Shown here: positions 1 through 11,160 of the stretch, in pieces
Position numbering within the stretch: position 1 is the first letter of the stretch
Layout: every line of letters begins with the position of its first letter
Assembly (NCBI GenBank): GCA_043228905.1
Contig: JBHGNT010000011.1
Coordinates: 4,278,001-4,342,000 of the forward strand
Direction of reading: 5' to 3'
DNA: 64,000 bases
Source: Azolla caroliniana
Taxonomy: Eukaryota > Polypodiophyta
Made by a program: the position numbers and the translations under genes
The notes under the pieces: generated by a model
What the model was told of the DNA's origin: nothing
Database searches by the model: none
The model's input: only the letters and a program-made list of their open reading frames with translations

Positions 1-309
1 AATGATTGTGGTCGTTGTGGCTGTTGTTGTTTCTTTTATGTGAATGCCTCAGTTCTCGAGACGTGCCCTTGTGCCCTAGATTGAGAATCTTCCATCCCAT
101 ACTAATAGTCATGTGAATTGTCGGTACTTTCTTTTCTTGAAGATTGTTCCTCGTCTTTAAATAGTGAGTGAGTTTCTTTCTTCTTCTTTTTTTAAATAAT
201 AATAATGTACACGTGGAAGGTAGGTAGGGCCATTACCATGATTGAGGCGTGATGCCCTTAAAATCTTTTGTTCCACCTACCAGAGATTGGTTGTGGTCGT
301 GTCGTTGTG
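1..309 (-). other. Ty3-G1 3' untranslated region (no gene seen)
   Basis: This stretch lies downstream of the pol tail of Ty3-G1 on the minus strand. It has no usable ORF and no match to the LTR-like block at 10330-10820, so it is probably element 3' UTR rather than LTR. It includes a short TAA-rich run near 194-206. Confidence 0.45.
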
Positions 310-359
310 TATCGAAGGGGTTAGGTGGTGTCCGTCCACGGTATGGTTTCAATCAAAAT

Positions 360-763
360 TGTTGAGCGGCAAGCTCAACCGGAGCCGGATCGGCTGAATA
401 AGCCGAAGCCGGTAAGCGAGACGGATCGGGCGAAACGGATTGGTATGACGGTGAGCAACCGAACCGGCAAGCAGTGGAGGCCGGGTGCAATATGTAACCG
501 GAAGTCCAATCGGAAGCCTAGTATAGGATAGACTACTAGGTAGCTATAGTCTCGTAGTAAGTGTCAGATGCTCGTGTGAGCATTGAAGTACATGGTACTT
601 CTATCAGTCCCAAGTGGACTTGTATAAATAGTGCTACTTAGCACAATGTGTGTACAGAGTCTTGATATAATTTTGAAATTGTGTTCTCTCTCTGTCTCTC
701 TGTCTCTCTGTCTCTCTCTCTATTGTTCTCTATTTTACGCTTCCGCAAACACTTACGTTTACA
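360..763 (+). repeat. Copia-C1 5' LTR
   Basis: The 404-bp LTR starts TGTTGAGCGG and ends in ACA. A TATA-like TATAAATA lies at 623-630, with an imperfect CT-rich leader at about 684-722. It pairs with 5895-6325. Confidence 0.96.
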
Positions 764-775
764 TGGTATCAGAGC
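764..775 (+). other. Copia-C1 primer-binding site (initiator tRNA-Met type)
   Basis: TGGTATCAGAGC directly follows the LTR end. It is complementary to the 3' end of plant initiator tRNA-Met, the usual Copia primer. Confidence 0.93.
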
Positions 776-3700
776 GCGAGGGTTGAGAACCTTTGCTGCA
801 GACATTTACTCTTGAGAAGAAAACCCTAACAGGTTGAAAACAGACACAGTAGAAGACATGGATAGAGGCATGGCTACGTCGCTCCCGGTGGAGAAGCTCA
901 ACAGGAGCAACTACGCATCCTGGTCTTACAAGATGCACCAGTACCTGCTTGGACACGGGTACTGGAGTTATGTCGAAGGAGCGAATGATGCGGCGCCCGA
1001 CTCGGCACACAAGGACTTCCCGGTATGGGAACAGGCGGCAAGCAGGGTGATGTAGTGCTTCGCGTCCAGTGTCGGCGATCAGCTGCTCAGCCACATCCGT
1101 GACGCCAAGACACCGAAGGATGCTTGGGGGAACATGAAAAAGGTTTTCGCCGCAAGCACCACTGCCCGCAAGCTGCAACTCAGACAGGAGTTGAGCAATG
1201 TTCGACAGAAGAACATGTCTATGGCAGACTACACGGGCCGGATAAAGGAGATCTGCGACTCGCTCGCCTCTATCAATGTTATCGTAGAGGAAGACGAGAT
1301 GGTGCAGGTATGCCTCGGAGGCCTGGCGTCCAAGTTCGGAGCGTTCCGGATTGCGGTGTGTACAAGGGAGAATACCCCCTCATTCTTTGACTTACAATCG
1401 ATGCTCCTTGTAGAGGAGAACCACGCCGGTGCATCTACCAGTGCATCCCCGGACAACCGAATGTTGTACACGGGAACGGATCAGCTCCGTGGGCGTGGTG
1501 GAAGAGGTGGGTCGGCACGCAATAGAGGCGGCCGGCAAGAGCAGGAACGGAAGCACTATGAGCGTGCCGACAGCAGTTCCGGGACTTCCACAAGCAGGGG
1601 GAGTCAAGGCGGTGCCGGAAGCCGGCAAGACAAATCCGCTACGGAATGCTGGTACTGTGGCAAAAAGGGCCACAGGGAAAGCGAGTGCTGGATAAAACGT
1701 GCCGATTCAGACAAATCCGGATCCGGCAAGACCGGTAAGGATGGCCAGCAAAACTCGCACTACGCAAACGGATCAGAAGGATCCGGAACCGGAAAGGCCG
1801 GTAAGGGGCCAACCTTGATGATGAATCACAAGGCAAACTCAATGAAGAAGACCACTTCCAAAACGGAGGAAGTGTGGTATGTTGATTCCGGCGCGTCGAA
1901 CCACATGATGAGCCACAAAGAGTGGTTCTCCTTTCTGGAGAGACCGGATCAACCAGGAGTAGTCGAAACCGGTGACGACACTCCTCACCCAATCGTGCAC
2001 GTCTGAGAAGTCCCTCTAAGCCACGTCTAACAGATAGGGAAGCTGATGAACGTGTTACACGTTCCGACGATCACGAAGAACCTGGTGTCCGTCGGTCAGA
2101 TTGTTGACCAGGGGATGCAGGTGCGGTTTACGCACCTCGGGTGCTTCATTGAGGATGAGGGCGAAGTCATTGCGCAAGGGCGCAGAGACGGGAGGATGTT
2201 TATCCTCGACACCAATGACTTTGGCACCGCTCTGTTCGCGAAACGACAGAAGGTCGAGTCGGACATCGACCTGTGGCACAAGCGGATAGGCCACGTCAAC
2301 TACCGGAGGCTTCAAGATCTGCAAACGAAACAAGTCGTTTTCGGTATGCCGAAGTTCAGCGGCCGGAGAGCCGAAATTTGTGAAGCCTGCCAACTTGGGA
2401 AGCAACACCGGCATCCATTCCCCACCGAACGGCACCGAAGCCGTAACAAGCTCGATCTCATCCATTCGGATGTGTGGGGACCGGCACAAAGTGTAAGCCT
2501 TGGCAGGAGCCGATACTTCGTCTCCTTCATCAACAACTATACTCGGCATACTTGGATCTACCTCATTGAGCGGAAGAGCGAAGTCTTCGACTGTTTCCGG
2601 AGCCTCCAAAAGATGGTGGAACGGGAATTGGAGAGGAAGATCAAATGCCTTCGGTCGGATGGCGGAAAGGAATATTTTTCCGGCCAATTCACTAGTTATC
2701 TGCAGCAGAAGGGAATTCGGCGAGAGTTCAGCTGCAGATACACACCGGAGCAAAATGGTGTGGCCGAAAGGAAGAACCGGACACTCGTCGAAGCGGCAAG
2801 GGCAATGCTGGAGGAAAAGAGCATGCCCCGGTTCTACTGGGCGGAGGCGGTCCAGACGGCCGTCTACATACAAAACCGCATCGGTGACAAGGTGTCAGCT
2901 CATGAGCTGTATTTCGGGCGCAAGCCGAACTTAAGACACCTTCGGATATTCGGCAGCATAGCGTATGTGCATGTGCCGGATCAGAAGCGGAGAAAGCTGG
3001 ATGCAAAATCGGAAAAATGCATCCTAGTATGCTATGCTCAAGAGCAAAAGGGGTATAAGTGCTATAACCCCCGGAAGAAGGAAGTCCAAGTTAGCTGGGA
3101 TGTCAAGTTCGACGAATCAGCATCCTGGTACTCCGCACCGACTCCGACTTCCGATCCCGACCCAATGTCGGAAGATCAGGCCAGTGAGCCTGAATCAGCC
3201 CTGTCAGAGGATGATGAAGCCGAGACTCAAGATGCGAGTCCGGAATCGTTACGGTTGAGTGGACCGAACGAGCGACTGAGTCGGTTGGACCAATCGGATG
3301 AAGAGACGGCAAGGGGTGGAGACTCTGCCGTGCTCTCCCCGTGCAAGGAACCAAGGAAACGGTTCACGCGCAAAGAGAAGGGAAAGAGGAAGATGCCGGA
3401 ATTCGAAACCGGCAACGATGAGTCGGATCGGTGCATATCCGACTCCGGAAAGGAGAAAGGCGGATCTTCGGCAACGAAGACCGAACTGGCCAAGAAGGGC
3501 CTCAAATCAGGTGACGGTGCGCTGCGCCGATCAACCCGCCAAAAGAATCCTGTCATGCGGTACGGGTACAAAGAATACATGGCGCATCATTATGCGTACA
3601 TGACTAAGGTAACAGAAGTGCGTGAGCCGGAGAGCTACGCAGAAGCGGCAAAGGACGCAAATTGGCGTGCCGCTATGGACGAAGAAATGCGGGCACTCGA

Positions 3701-5171
3701 TGCCAACGAAACCTGGGACCTAGTTGATCCTCCCCGTCACTGTAAACCGATCGGATGCAAGTGGGTGTACAAGGTCAAGTACAACGCCGATGGTTCTGTT
3801 AACCGGTACAAAGCCCGGTTAGTGGCGAAGGGATATGCGCAAACCCACGGAATCGACTACGACAAGACCTTCGCTCCTGTGGCGAAGATGACGACGGTTC
3901 GTGTGGTACTGGCGGTTGTTGCGGCAAGGGGGTGGCATCTTCACCAGATGGATGTGAAGAATGCCTTCCTTCAAGGAGAGCTTGAAGAAGAAGTCTTTAT
4001 GACTCAACCCCCCGGATTTCAATCGGAGATGAACGAGTCGGCGGTATGCCGACTGAAGAAGTCGCTTTACGGCTTGAAGCCAGCCCCCCGAGCCTGGAAC
4101 GCGAAGATCACGCACCGGTTGCATAAGTTGGGGTTTGCTGTCTCTAAGTCGGACTCTTCGTTGTTCATCCGGAAAGGCTCTGACGGTCCGGTATGTATAC
4201 TCTTGTATGTGGATGATTTAGTCATCACCGGACCGGGTCTTCCCGAAATCAACCGCGTCAAGTCCCAGTTGTCGGACGCATTCGAAATGAAGGACCTGGG
4301 GGACCTTCATTATTTTCTTGGGATCGAAGTGATCCGGACCCCCGACGGCATATTGCTCTCACAACGACATTACGTGTTGAATATGCTGTATAAGTTCGGC
4401 ATGACGGATTGCCGACCTGTCTCCACACCCCTGGACCGGAACCAGAAGCTCCGTCCCAACTCCAGACCGGCCTACAATGAGAAACGGTTCCGATAGGTTG
4501 TGGGAAGCCTGATCTACTTAACCATCACCCGACCCGACATCAGCTATCCGGTCAGCATGGTAAGTCAGTTCATGCAGAATCCGACCATGGAGCACCTTCA
4601 GTGCGCACAACGAATATTACGGTATGTCAGCGGCACTAAGGACCGGGGACTGCTATACCGGCGAGGTATACCCGAAGAGCTTGTCGGTTACACAGATGCT
4701 GACTGGGCCGGCGATGCATCTGATCGCCGCTCCACTTCCGGATACATGTTCTCCATAGGTAGCGCGGCCGTTGCGTGGAGCAGCAAGAAGTAGCCCACAG
4801 TGGCTTTGTCAAGCACTGAGGCTGAGTACCGGGCCGCTACCGTTGCCACTTGTGAAGCCATCTGGCTTCGGCGACTGCTACAAGACTTGCGGATCGAGGT
4901 ACCGACCCCGATCCCGATTTACTGCGATAACATGAGCAGCTTGCAGCTCGCCAGGAACCCTGTGTTCCATGCTCGCACAAAGCACATCGAGGTGCACTAC
5001 CACTTCGTGCGTGAGTGGGTCCTGAGTGGTGAAATTGACCTACGGTATGTTCATACGGATCGGCAAGTTGCCGACATCTTCACCAAGCCGCTCGGATCGG
5101 ACAAGTTGCAGCACTTTACCGACATGCTTGGTATTCAGCATCTCGACGTGCCGCACTTGAGGGGGAGAAGC

Positions 5172-5900
5172 AAGGGCAAAGTCTCTATCGAAACGGGCAA
5201 AGGCAAAAAAACTGTTGAACCCGTCGGTAAGAGGAGAACCAGAAGAAGAGGAGACAAGAAGATGAAGGAAGCCGAGTCGACGAAGGAAGTCGACACATCC
5301 GAACAGGTCGGAGCAAGCGGCTGTGAAGAAGAGTTGTGCACTCAGGAAGAGAAGTGCATGCTGTGCGGAGGTCATCACGACGGTACTGACCATGATGCGG
5401 AGTCGAATGAAGAATTCGATTTCGGTTCACCGGCTGAAGAAGCCGAGGGAAGCATGGAGAAGGCCAAGACTCGGAAGTGGTCCGATGTGGTGAGAGGCCT
5501 GAAGCCGGAAGTCGAATCGGAGTGTACCGATTCGGACAAGAGCTGGAACGAGTCGGAGACAACTGACTCGGATCAACAGATGGATCCGGATGAGTCGGAT
5601 CGACTGAAGGCCATGGGGACACAGACACAGCGGAAGTCGATGCCATCGTGGGAGAACCGACGGATCGGCAAGTGCCGGAGTCACAACAACGTGAGTGCTG
5701 AGATGGGCCTATTGAGCAGACATGCCGACCGAGAGGGTCGAGGCGCGCAGAACCAAAGGGGTCACGGCAAACGGGACCGGACCAGACGAGGAGCGCGAGC
5801 AAGGCGGAGTGACGCCAGGAGAAGTCGGTTGGAAGAACCGACTGCCACAGAGGTCGACACTACGACCCCACCTCAGGTTGAGCTTGAGGGGGAGTGTTGA
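5172..5900 (+). other. Copia-C1 C-terminal extension after RNase H
   Basis: Relatives end soon after RNase H at a GAGGGGGAG tract. Here a matching tract (about 5156-5168) is followed by about 240 more open codons in the pol frame. The extension starts with a Lys/Arg-rich block (KRRTRRRGDKKMK). Next comes a Cys/His cluster with CMLCGGHH (about 5320-5385), which could bind metal. Acidic Ser/Asp/Glu stretches and an Arg-rich end follow. I recognise no domain. It could be a captured sequence, an extra element protein, or open by chance in GC-rich DNA. No frameshift or stop occurs in it, although the upstream pol has five stops. Confidence 0.6.
5883..5894 (+). other. Copia-C1 polypurine tract
   Basis: A TTGAGGGGGAG tract sits directly before the 3' LTR start at 5895, the expected place for the plus-strand primer. 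Confidence 0.9.
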
Positions 5901-6222
5901 GCGGCAAGCTCAACCGAAGCCGGATCGGCTGAATAAGCCGGAGCCGGTAAGCGAGACGGATCGGGCAAAACGGATCGGTATGACCGTGAGCAACCGAACC
6001 GGCAAGCAGTGGAGGTCGGGTGCAATCTGTAACCGGAAGTCCAATCAGAAGCCTAGTATAGGATAGACTACTAGGTAGCTATAGCCTCGTAGTAAGTGTC
6101 AAATGCTCGTGTGAGCATTGAAGTACATGGTACTTCTGTCAGTCCCAAGAGGACTTGTATAAATAGTGCTACTTAGCACAGTGTGTGTACAGAGTCTTGA
6201 TATAATTTTGAAATTGTGTTCT

Positions 6223-6285
<63 letters not shown>

Positions 6286-6325
6286 TGTTCTCTGTTTTAC
6301 GCTTCCGCAAACACTTACGTTTACA
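5895..6325 (+). repeat. Copia-C1 3' LTR
   Basis: It matches 360-763. It is 431 bp long because of an expanded (CT)n tract at 6224-6277. TATAAATA is at 6158-6165, and the AAAAT target copy follows at 6326-6330. Confidence 0.96.
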
Positions 6326-6351
6326 AAAATCCATTGACCCAGTGGAAAAGT

Positions 6352-7325
6352 GGTTCACCGGCCAATGTGCCGAGCTAAAACGTGTCGTACGTGTTGATAA
6401 TCTAGAACGGGCCTATCCATCGGAATCGAACCTTGTTGGGCATAGCCCCGGGTTTTGTTTAGAAAACTAAAACTGGTTGTCCAATTTCGAAAGCTTTGTC
6501 CGGAATCCGGTAATGGTTGTCCATGAAAGCTTTTCGTTGTCTTTGGACGTGTTCTAATTGGGCCAGGCTGGTAATGCATTCTTCGCCAAGTTCAAGTAGT
6601 TGGACCAGACGTTGTTGTTCAGACTTTGATTCCGATAAGAATTCGGCTATTTGTAATCGCAAGCTGGGTACTTGGAATTCAATTGGCATTACGACTTCCA
6701 ATCCAAAAGTCAAACAAAAAGGTGTGGACCCGATACTAGTTTTGAACGTCATGCGATAGGCCCATAGGTCACTGTGTAATTTTTTGTCACAGACTGTACG
6801 ATGCTCATTTACAATTTTCTTCAGAATCATCTGGAGGGTTTTATTCGTTGACCCGGCAAGACCATTGGCTTGGGGGTAGTACAAGACGTTTTTCTTGTGT
6901 ACCACAACCTAATGTGAGGTTAATTTGCGTATGATTTGATTGACCAAGTGACCTCCCCGATCACTCACCAATTCGATTAGGCACCCAAAACGGCACCATA
7001 AATTTTCGTAAATGAATTTTGCGGTGGACGCAACTGTGTTATCTCGGAGATCTTTTTCTTTGACCCATTTCGTGCAGTAATCGGTCGCCATGAGGATGTA
7101 TTTGTTACCCGTGCGTGTTGCAAGAGGTTAAAAGGGACCCACGAAATCCAATCCCCACTTTTTGGAAAGGTTCCAAGGGAAGGATGAGTTGGTGTGGCAT
7201 GCAGTCGCGTTCGCTTGGTTGTCCCATCCGTTGGCAGAGATCGCATTGTTTGCAAAAATTATGAGCATCTTTTTCCGTAGTCGGCCACCATAACCTGCTC
7301 TACCAAATTTGTTGTGTTGTGGCAT
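6352..7325 (-). pseudogene. pol: Ty3-G1 integrase, broken
   Basis: Minus-strand fragments show an integrase zinc/core region (7325-6909), then the core end and C-terminal domain (6905-6459), continuing toward 6352 and across the C1 insertion. The second catalytic Asp is visible in SDRGGH. The third catalytic position reads NGLAGSTNK where the family has NGLAEST, so the DDE glutamate is replaced by glycine. A stop after the core (6909) and frame changes among the pieces confirm decay. The role would have been cDNA insertion. OTA affinity is inferred from the C-terminal GEPL...VNG pattern. Confidence 0.85.
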
Positions 7326-7463
7326 CTCCTACCACAATTAATTACTGCGCATCGCGGAGCACGACATCCTTCTCGAATTTTCGGACCACGCATCTCCGCA
7401 TGTCGCCTGAGCCTTTGTGAGACAAAGTATTCGAAAGTAAACAGAAGTTTCGGCTTTGGACTA

Positions 7464-8507
7464 CTAACCGTTTTTTAGCATGTGTGTCATGTCGATGATC
7501 CAAGCGTCTTCAGGATCGGTGGACTTTGTGTTGATGGAGAAGAGGGATGTGTCCGGTAAGTCATTGTATTCCTGTTCCCTAGATTCAAATCGACTAAGGT
7601 AATCGGCTACCGCATGTTGGAGCCCTGGTCGGTGTTGGATATCAAAATCGAACTCTTGAAGGAGTAGCATCCACCATGCTAAGCGACCAGTTAGGGCTTG
7701 TTTATGAAGAAGATACAATAGTGTCGAATCATCGAGGTGGAAAGTGAATTTTCGGCCAAGTAGATACTGCTGGGATTTAGTGATATTATAGATCATGTCG
7801 AGCGCTTCACGTTCCGTGGTGGAGTAATTCCTTTCCACTGTCAAGAGACGTCAGCTAGCATAGTAAACGGGGCGATACCAATTCGGGGGAGTTTTCTGCA
7901 TTAAAGCGCTGCCAATGGCGATGTCGGATGCATCTACGAATACGTGAAAGGGTTGTACCCAATCCGGAGGTTGGACCGCTAGAGCTTGGGAAAGTATGAC
8001 TTTGAGTGATTGATAGGACTTGTCTTCCCGTTCTGTCCATCGAAAGGGAACCACGTGGATTGCTGCATGTAAGGGGGTCACGAAATCAACGAGGTATCGG
8101 AGCATATGGCTATGCCATCGTATTTTACCTGAAAATCGGCTACGTGCTTTGGTCGTGACTGGGGCCGCGGCATTCAAGATGGCTTGAACTTTGTTAGGAT
8201 CCATGGCAATGCCATCCCAACTAACAATGTGGCCGAGTAAAGCACCGCTTGTAACATGGAAAGCGCATTTTGCCGGGTTTAGGCTGAGTCGTACCTGCCA
8301 ACATCTTTCAAGGCACAATCGTAAATGCACAAGGTGCTCCAATTGCTGCCCATACACCGCGAAATCATCAAGGAATACTTTCATGAAAGCCGGAATGAAG
8401 CCCTCGAAGGTTTCGGAGATGATTCGTTGAAACATGGCGGGTGCCATTTTCAATCCAAACATCATGACTATGGCTACGAACACACCCCATTCCATTACGA
8501 ATCGCAT
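7464..8507 (-). pseudogene. pol: Ty3-G1 reverse transcriptase and RNase H, broken
   Basis: The frame at 8507-7851 holds the RT palm with VFLDDFAVYG, a FLDD form of the active site common in Athila/Tat elements. It is followed by the connection domain and the start of RNase H (HVFVDASDIAIGSAL). The frame at 7844-7464 adds YSTTEREAL and HRPGLQHAVADYLSR, the usual RNase H end. A stop separates the two. The fingers region upstream (8508-8840) is not readable in one frame and has a short local duplication of TTTATCTATCTCTTC-type sequence near 8510 and 8563. This would be cDNA synthesis machinery; it is inactive here. Confidence 0.88.
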
Positions 8508-9298
8508 AGTTTATCTATCTCTTCTTTCACTTTGATCAGCTAGATGAACCCGACACTAAGAAGTTTATCTATCTCTTCTTTCACTTTGGCTACGTAGTTG
8601 GGATTCATTCGGTAACGGCGCTACTGGATTGGCCGTGCATACTTCTGGAGGTGAATCTGATGTTGGTAGTACTAAGGGTTGAGGCCCTTCATATCGTTGT
8701 ACGCCCATGCGAACATGTCTTGATATTCTGTGAGCAATCCAAGTAGGGTTGATCGGTCCTTGATTGTCAGATCCTTGGCAATTTTTACTGATCGTGGCTC
8801 GGAAGGGGAGCCGAGATTAACCTCTTCCAAGGTGGAGGCCTTTACTCACTGCGAGATGGCTAATTTGTGGTGAAGTGCGTCACGGGCATGTTGTAGTTCT
8901 TTTATTGAATCCTGGTCAAGCTCTTGGGGAGCTTCGTTGTTTATTGCATTGGCTAAGTATGGTTCTATGGCCGAAAGAACGTCGATTTCGAAGAGCAAGA
9001 CGATCGTGGGATGCTCGTCCAGAAAAGTGTTCATTTCGTCATCTGCCAGTCCATCTAACATGTGGACTCCATCTGCATATAGCGGGTTGTTGTCAGAAGG
9101 AGTTGAAGTACATGCTTCCGTAATGATGTGAGCTTTGGCTTTTACTTGCTAAAATGACATCATATTGTGTTGCCAATGTTGGTTGACGTTGGCCATTCGC
9201 AGCCACGGTCTTCCCAACAAGAATGGGTAAGCACTTGGCACATGAGGTTGCGTGTGGTTGGCGCGGGGTTCAATTTGGTGGACTAGGGTTGTGTTTGT
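8508..9298 (-). pseudogene. Ty3-G1 gag-pol junction region, degraded
   Basis: This lies between the gag pieces and the RT in element order, where protease and the RT N-terminus belong. One minus-strand frame (9061-8846) is acidic and unrecognised. I see no readable DSG/DTG protease motif, so it is annotated by position only. Confidence 0.5.
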
Positions 9299-10293
9299 TC
9301 AGTTCAGCATGTTGTATTCACATTGCTCCACCGTATGAACCCTTGAATGGCAGATGGGGTAGTGTGATCGTGAAGGATAGTCAAAAGCAGAGTGGCCAGA
9401 TTTGGCACATATTGTGCATTGCAGCGCTTGCCAGAACTGAGTTTCCTCGATCGTTGGCAAGGCGGTTTGAAGTGTGCCCATAGCGAACGAATTATTATTA
9501 TGTGCCTTATCCAACATAAGGATGCGGGCGACCACTTGCTCAATGGTCTGCTAAGAAAATCTGTAGGAGGCAACGTCATGCGTAGAGGCTCACGGAGGCC
9601 GGCCAGAAACATATCTTTCAAATGATTCACAAATACTTCTTGTGCGAGTTGGCGGTACAGGTCTTGAAAGCGGCGAACAAACGGGGACACGGTTTTGTTA
9701 GGTCCCTAGCCGATCGTATAAAATTGACAAAGCAATTCCCGCTTCGGGATCTCTTGGTGGAATAATTCCAGAAACTGGGTGCTGACATCCTGGAACGTGG
9801 TAAACTCCCCAAAATCATGTCGGGAATACCACCGTCCAGTGGGGCCGTCGAGAGAGTGAGTGAATTCAGCGATTTTGGAGGTGTCGACCTTCATGGCGGT
9901 GAGTCGCTCTTTCGAATGGTTGGCTTGCCATGTGTTGAGAAAGGAATGGATATGGTCGTCAATGTCCGGGCCATCCGTATAACGGGTATAGGGATGGTAT
10001 GACATTGTGTCAAGCTCTGGATCTTCCGGTAGGGTTGGGAAAGGGTTGAGCTCTAGTTGTGGTGAGACTTCTGGAGGACATCGAGGGGTAGCAAGGTCGG
10101 CACCGATTTGCGACTGTGTGTCCGGGATTACCGATGGCGAAGATTGTGATTCTAGAGATGAGTGTTGTGTGAGCACGGAATCGGTTGTGTCCTCGGCAGG
10201 CTCTGTGCGACGGGGCGACGGCCGCGTAATGGCGATTGGGATGACCACCAACGTGATTTCGTTGTGTTGCACAGTGTGAACCAGACATGCCAA
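9299..10293 (-). pseudogene. gag: Ty3-G1 Gag, broken
   Basis: The frame at 10293-9706 has a Pro/Ser-rich N-terminus and then a retrotransposon Gag core (DDHIHSFLNTWQ, TGRWYSRHDFGEF, FLELFHQEIPKRELL). Gag continues in other frames at 9818-9627 and 9535-9299. The last piece holds CTICAKSGHSAFDY, a zinc knuckle whose final Cys is lost, followed by a second Cys/His group. Gag would form the particle. Frameshifts near 9706 and 9535 break it. The start is uncertain because alternative frames open at 10330. Confidence 0.8.
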
Positions 10294-10330
10294 ATTGTGT
10301 TGCCTTCCTTCCCGGAGGCAACACCTTCAA

Positions 10331-10820
10331 TTTCCTAGACGAAATCGGACCAAGAGTTGTGGTACGTGATGGTCAGGGCGATACCGGAAAACAGGATTTC
10401 AAATACGTTACATAAGGAACATCTCTTCCTTTTGCTAGTACTCACATCAATTGCATAAGGGACAGCAATCAGGTAATACCAACACAAGAAATAGACCCAA
10501 AACTATATGTATTACGAGTATGTAATGAATACAGTTACACGGCCCATGGCCGGAATTAACAGAAAACTAATAGTATGACCTAGACCCTCAGAATCCCGTA
10601 ATCACGGGCTATAACTCCCTTCTTTTTTCCCTCCTCCTTGTCTCGTTTTCCTGTTCTTCTTTTTATAGCTTTTCCCTTCCTCTTTGCTTCGGCGCGCTTT
10701 GCTTCTTCCCATTCTTGGTTGCGCATACTGTGGCTATTTTCGTTCCTTACGGTTGTTCACCTACTTTCACCTACTTCCTATTACGTTTCTTAGAATTATA
10801 ATTTTGGCTTATGGACAACA
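10331..10820 (-). repeat. Probable Ty3-G1 5' leader and LTR
   Basis: Copia-A homology starts at 10821 directly after GGACAACA, which reads TGTTGTCC on the minus strand and so fits an LTR terminus. The block is non-coding and pyrimidine-rich near 10617-10680. I could not define its inner edge or a primer site, and the partner LTR is outside the window. Confidence 0.5.
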
Positions 10821-11160
10821 GGCTCAAGCTTTTGCAGCTTCTCATCGGGAATGTGCACATATGCAATGGAGCCGAATATCCTTATATGGGATAGATATGA
10901 CTTCTTTCCATAGTATTTCTCGTGCGGGGTGACCTCGTGCACTCCGGATGTTCTGCACCGATTCATGAGGTAGACTGCGGTATTTGGAGCTTTTGCTCAA
11001 TATGACATGGGCATATGCTTCTCATTTAGCATGGCCCTTGCTACTTCGAGGATGTGCTGATTCTTGCGTTCGGCTACACCGTTCTATTGCGGTGTGTGTC
11101 GGCAAGTGAATTCTCGCCAAATTCTTTCTTGTCGAATGTATGTTCCGATTGGATGCATTA
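10821..11160 (-). pseudogene. pol: Copia-A integrase fragment
   Basis: The minus-strand sequence aligns by eye to the integrase C-terminal part of Copia-B (about 15740-16040), including the regions equivalent to NGVAERKNR, ARAMMNEKHMPK and TAVYLMNR. No long frame is open. The left edge is cut by the Ty3-G1 terminus and the right edge by the internal deletion. Confidence 0.8.

Larger units (their letters stand above)
858..5900 (+). pseudogene. gag-pol: Copia-C1 Gag-Pol polyprotein with in-frame stops
   Basis: One reading frame covers the whole polyprotein. I chose ATG 858 as the first ATG after the primer site; ATG 873 is an alternative. Domains in order: UBN2-type Gag, CCHC zinc knuckle at about 1648-1689, aspartic protease VDSGAS with its Asp codon near 1884, integrase HHCC from about 2275, integrase core (HSDVWGP, LRSDGGKEY, NGVAERKNR), RT with YVDD at 4206-4217, RNase H (DADWAGD), then a long C-terminal extension. 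In-frame stops lie at 1053, 2004, about 2028, 4494 and 4791. At least the last two fit a CAG-to-TAG change when compared with relatives. The frame is otherwise held, which suggests decay by point mutation. Its nearest relatives in the window are Copia-A, B and G. Confidence 0.93.
360..6325 (+). mobile_element. Copia-C1: complete Ty1/Copia LTR retrotransposon inserted in Ty3-G1
   Basis: The ends are TG...CA LTRs at 360-763 and 5895-6325. They are flanked by a perfect 5-bp target duplication AAAAT (355-359 and 6326-6330). The primer-binding site TGGTATCAGAGC follows the 5' LTR directly, and a polypurine tract precedes the 3' LTR. Gag-protease-integrase-RT-RNase H lie in that order in one frame, the Copia order. 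The LTRs are alike but not identical and differ in length through a (CT)n run, so the insertion is moderately old. Several in-frame stops make this copy non-autonomous. Confidence 0.97.
1..10820 (-). mobile_element. Ty3-G1: OTA-type (Athila/Tat-like) Ty3 retrotransposon, 3' end off the window, split by Copia-C1
   Basis: On the minus strand the order is LTR-like sequence ending at 10820, gag, RT-RNase H, integrase, then an integrase C-terminal tail that ends near 310. Copia-C1 (360-6325) interrupts the tail. When C1 and one AAAAT copy are ignored, the minus-strand frame runs from about 6331 into 359-310 with a GEPL...VNG...LKPY pattern, the usual integrase tail of this group. Homology to Copia-A resumes exactly at 10821, so G1 probably inserted into Copia-A. 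The 3' LTR is not visible and should lie left of base 1. I could not identify a primer-binding site. Every domain is broken, so this copy is defective. Confidence 0.8.

Noticed and set aside
1-359. Left flank as an LTR of Ty3-G1
   Set aside because: It shows no similarity to 10331-10820, and the minus frame at 310-359 is still the pol tail, so it is internal sequence.
5722-6066. 114-codon plus-strand ORF running into the C1 3' LTR
   Set aside because: It is out of the pol frame, and its LTR part repeats the ORF at 325-531, so it is a shadow frame.
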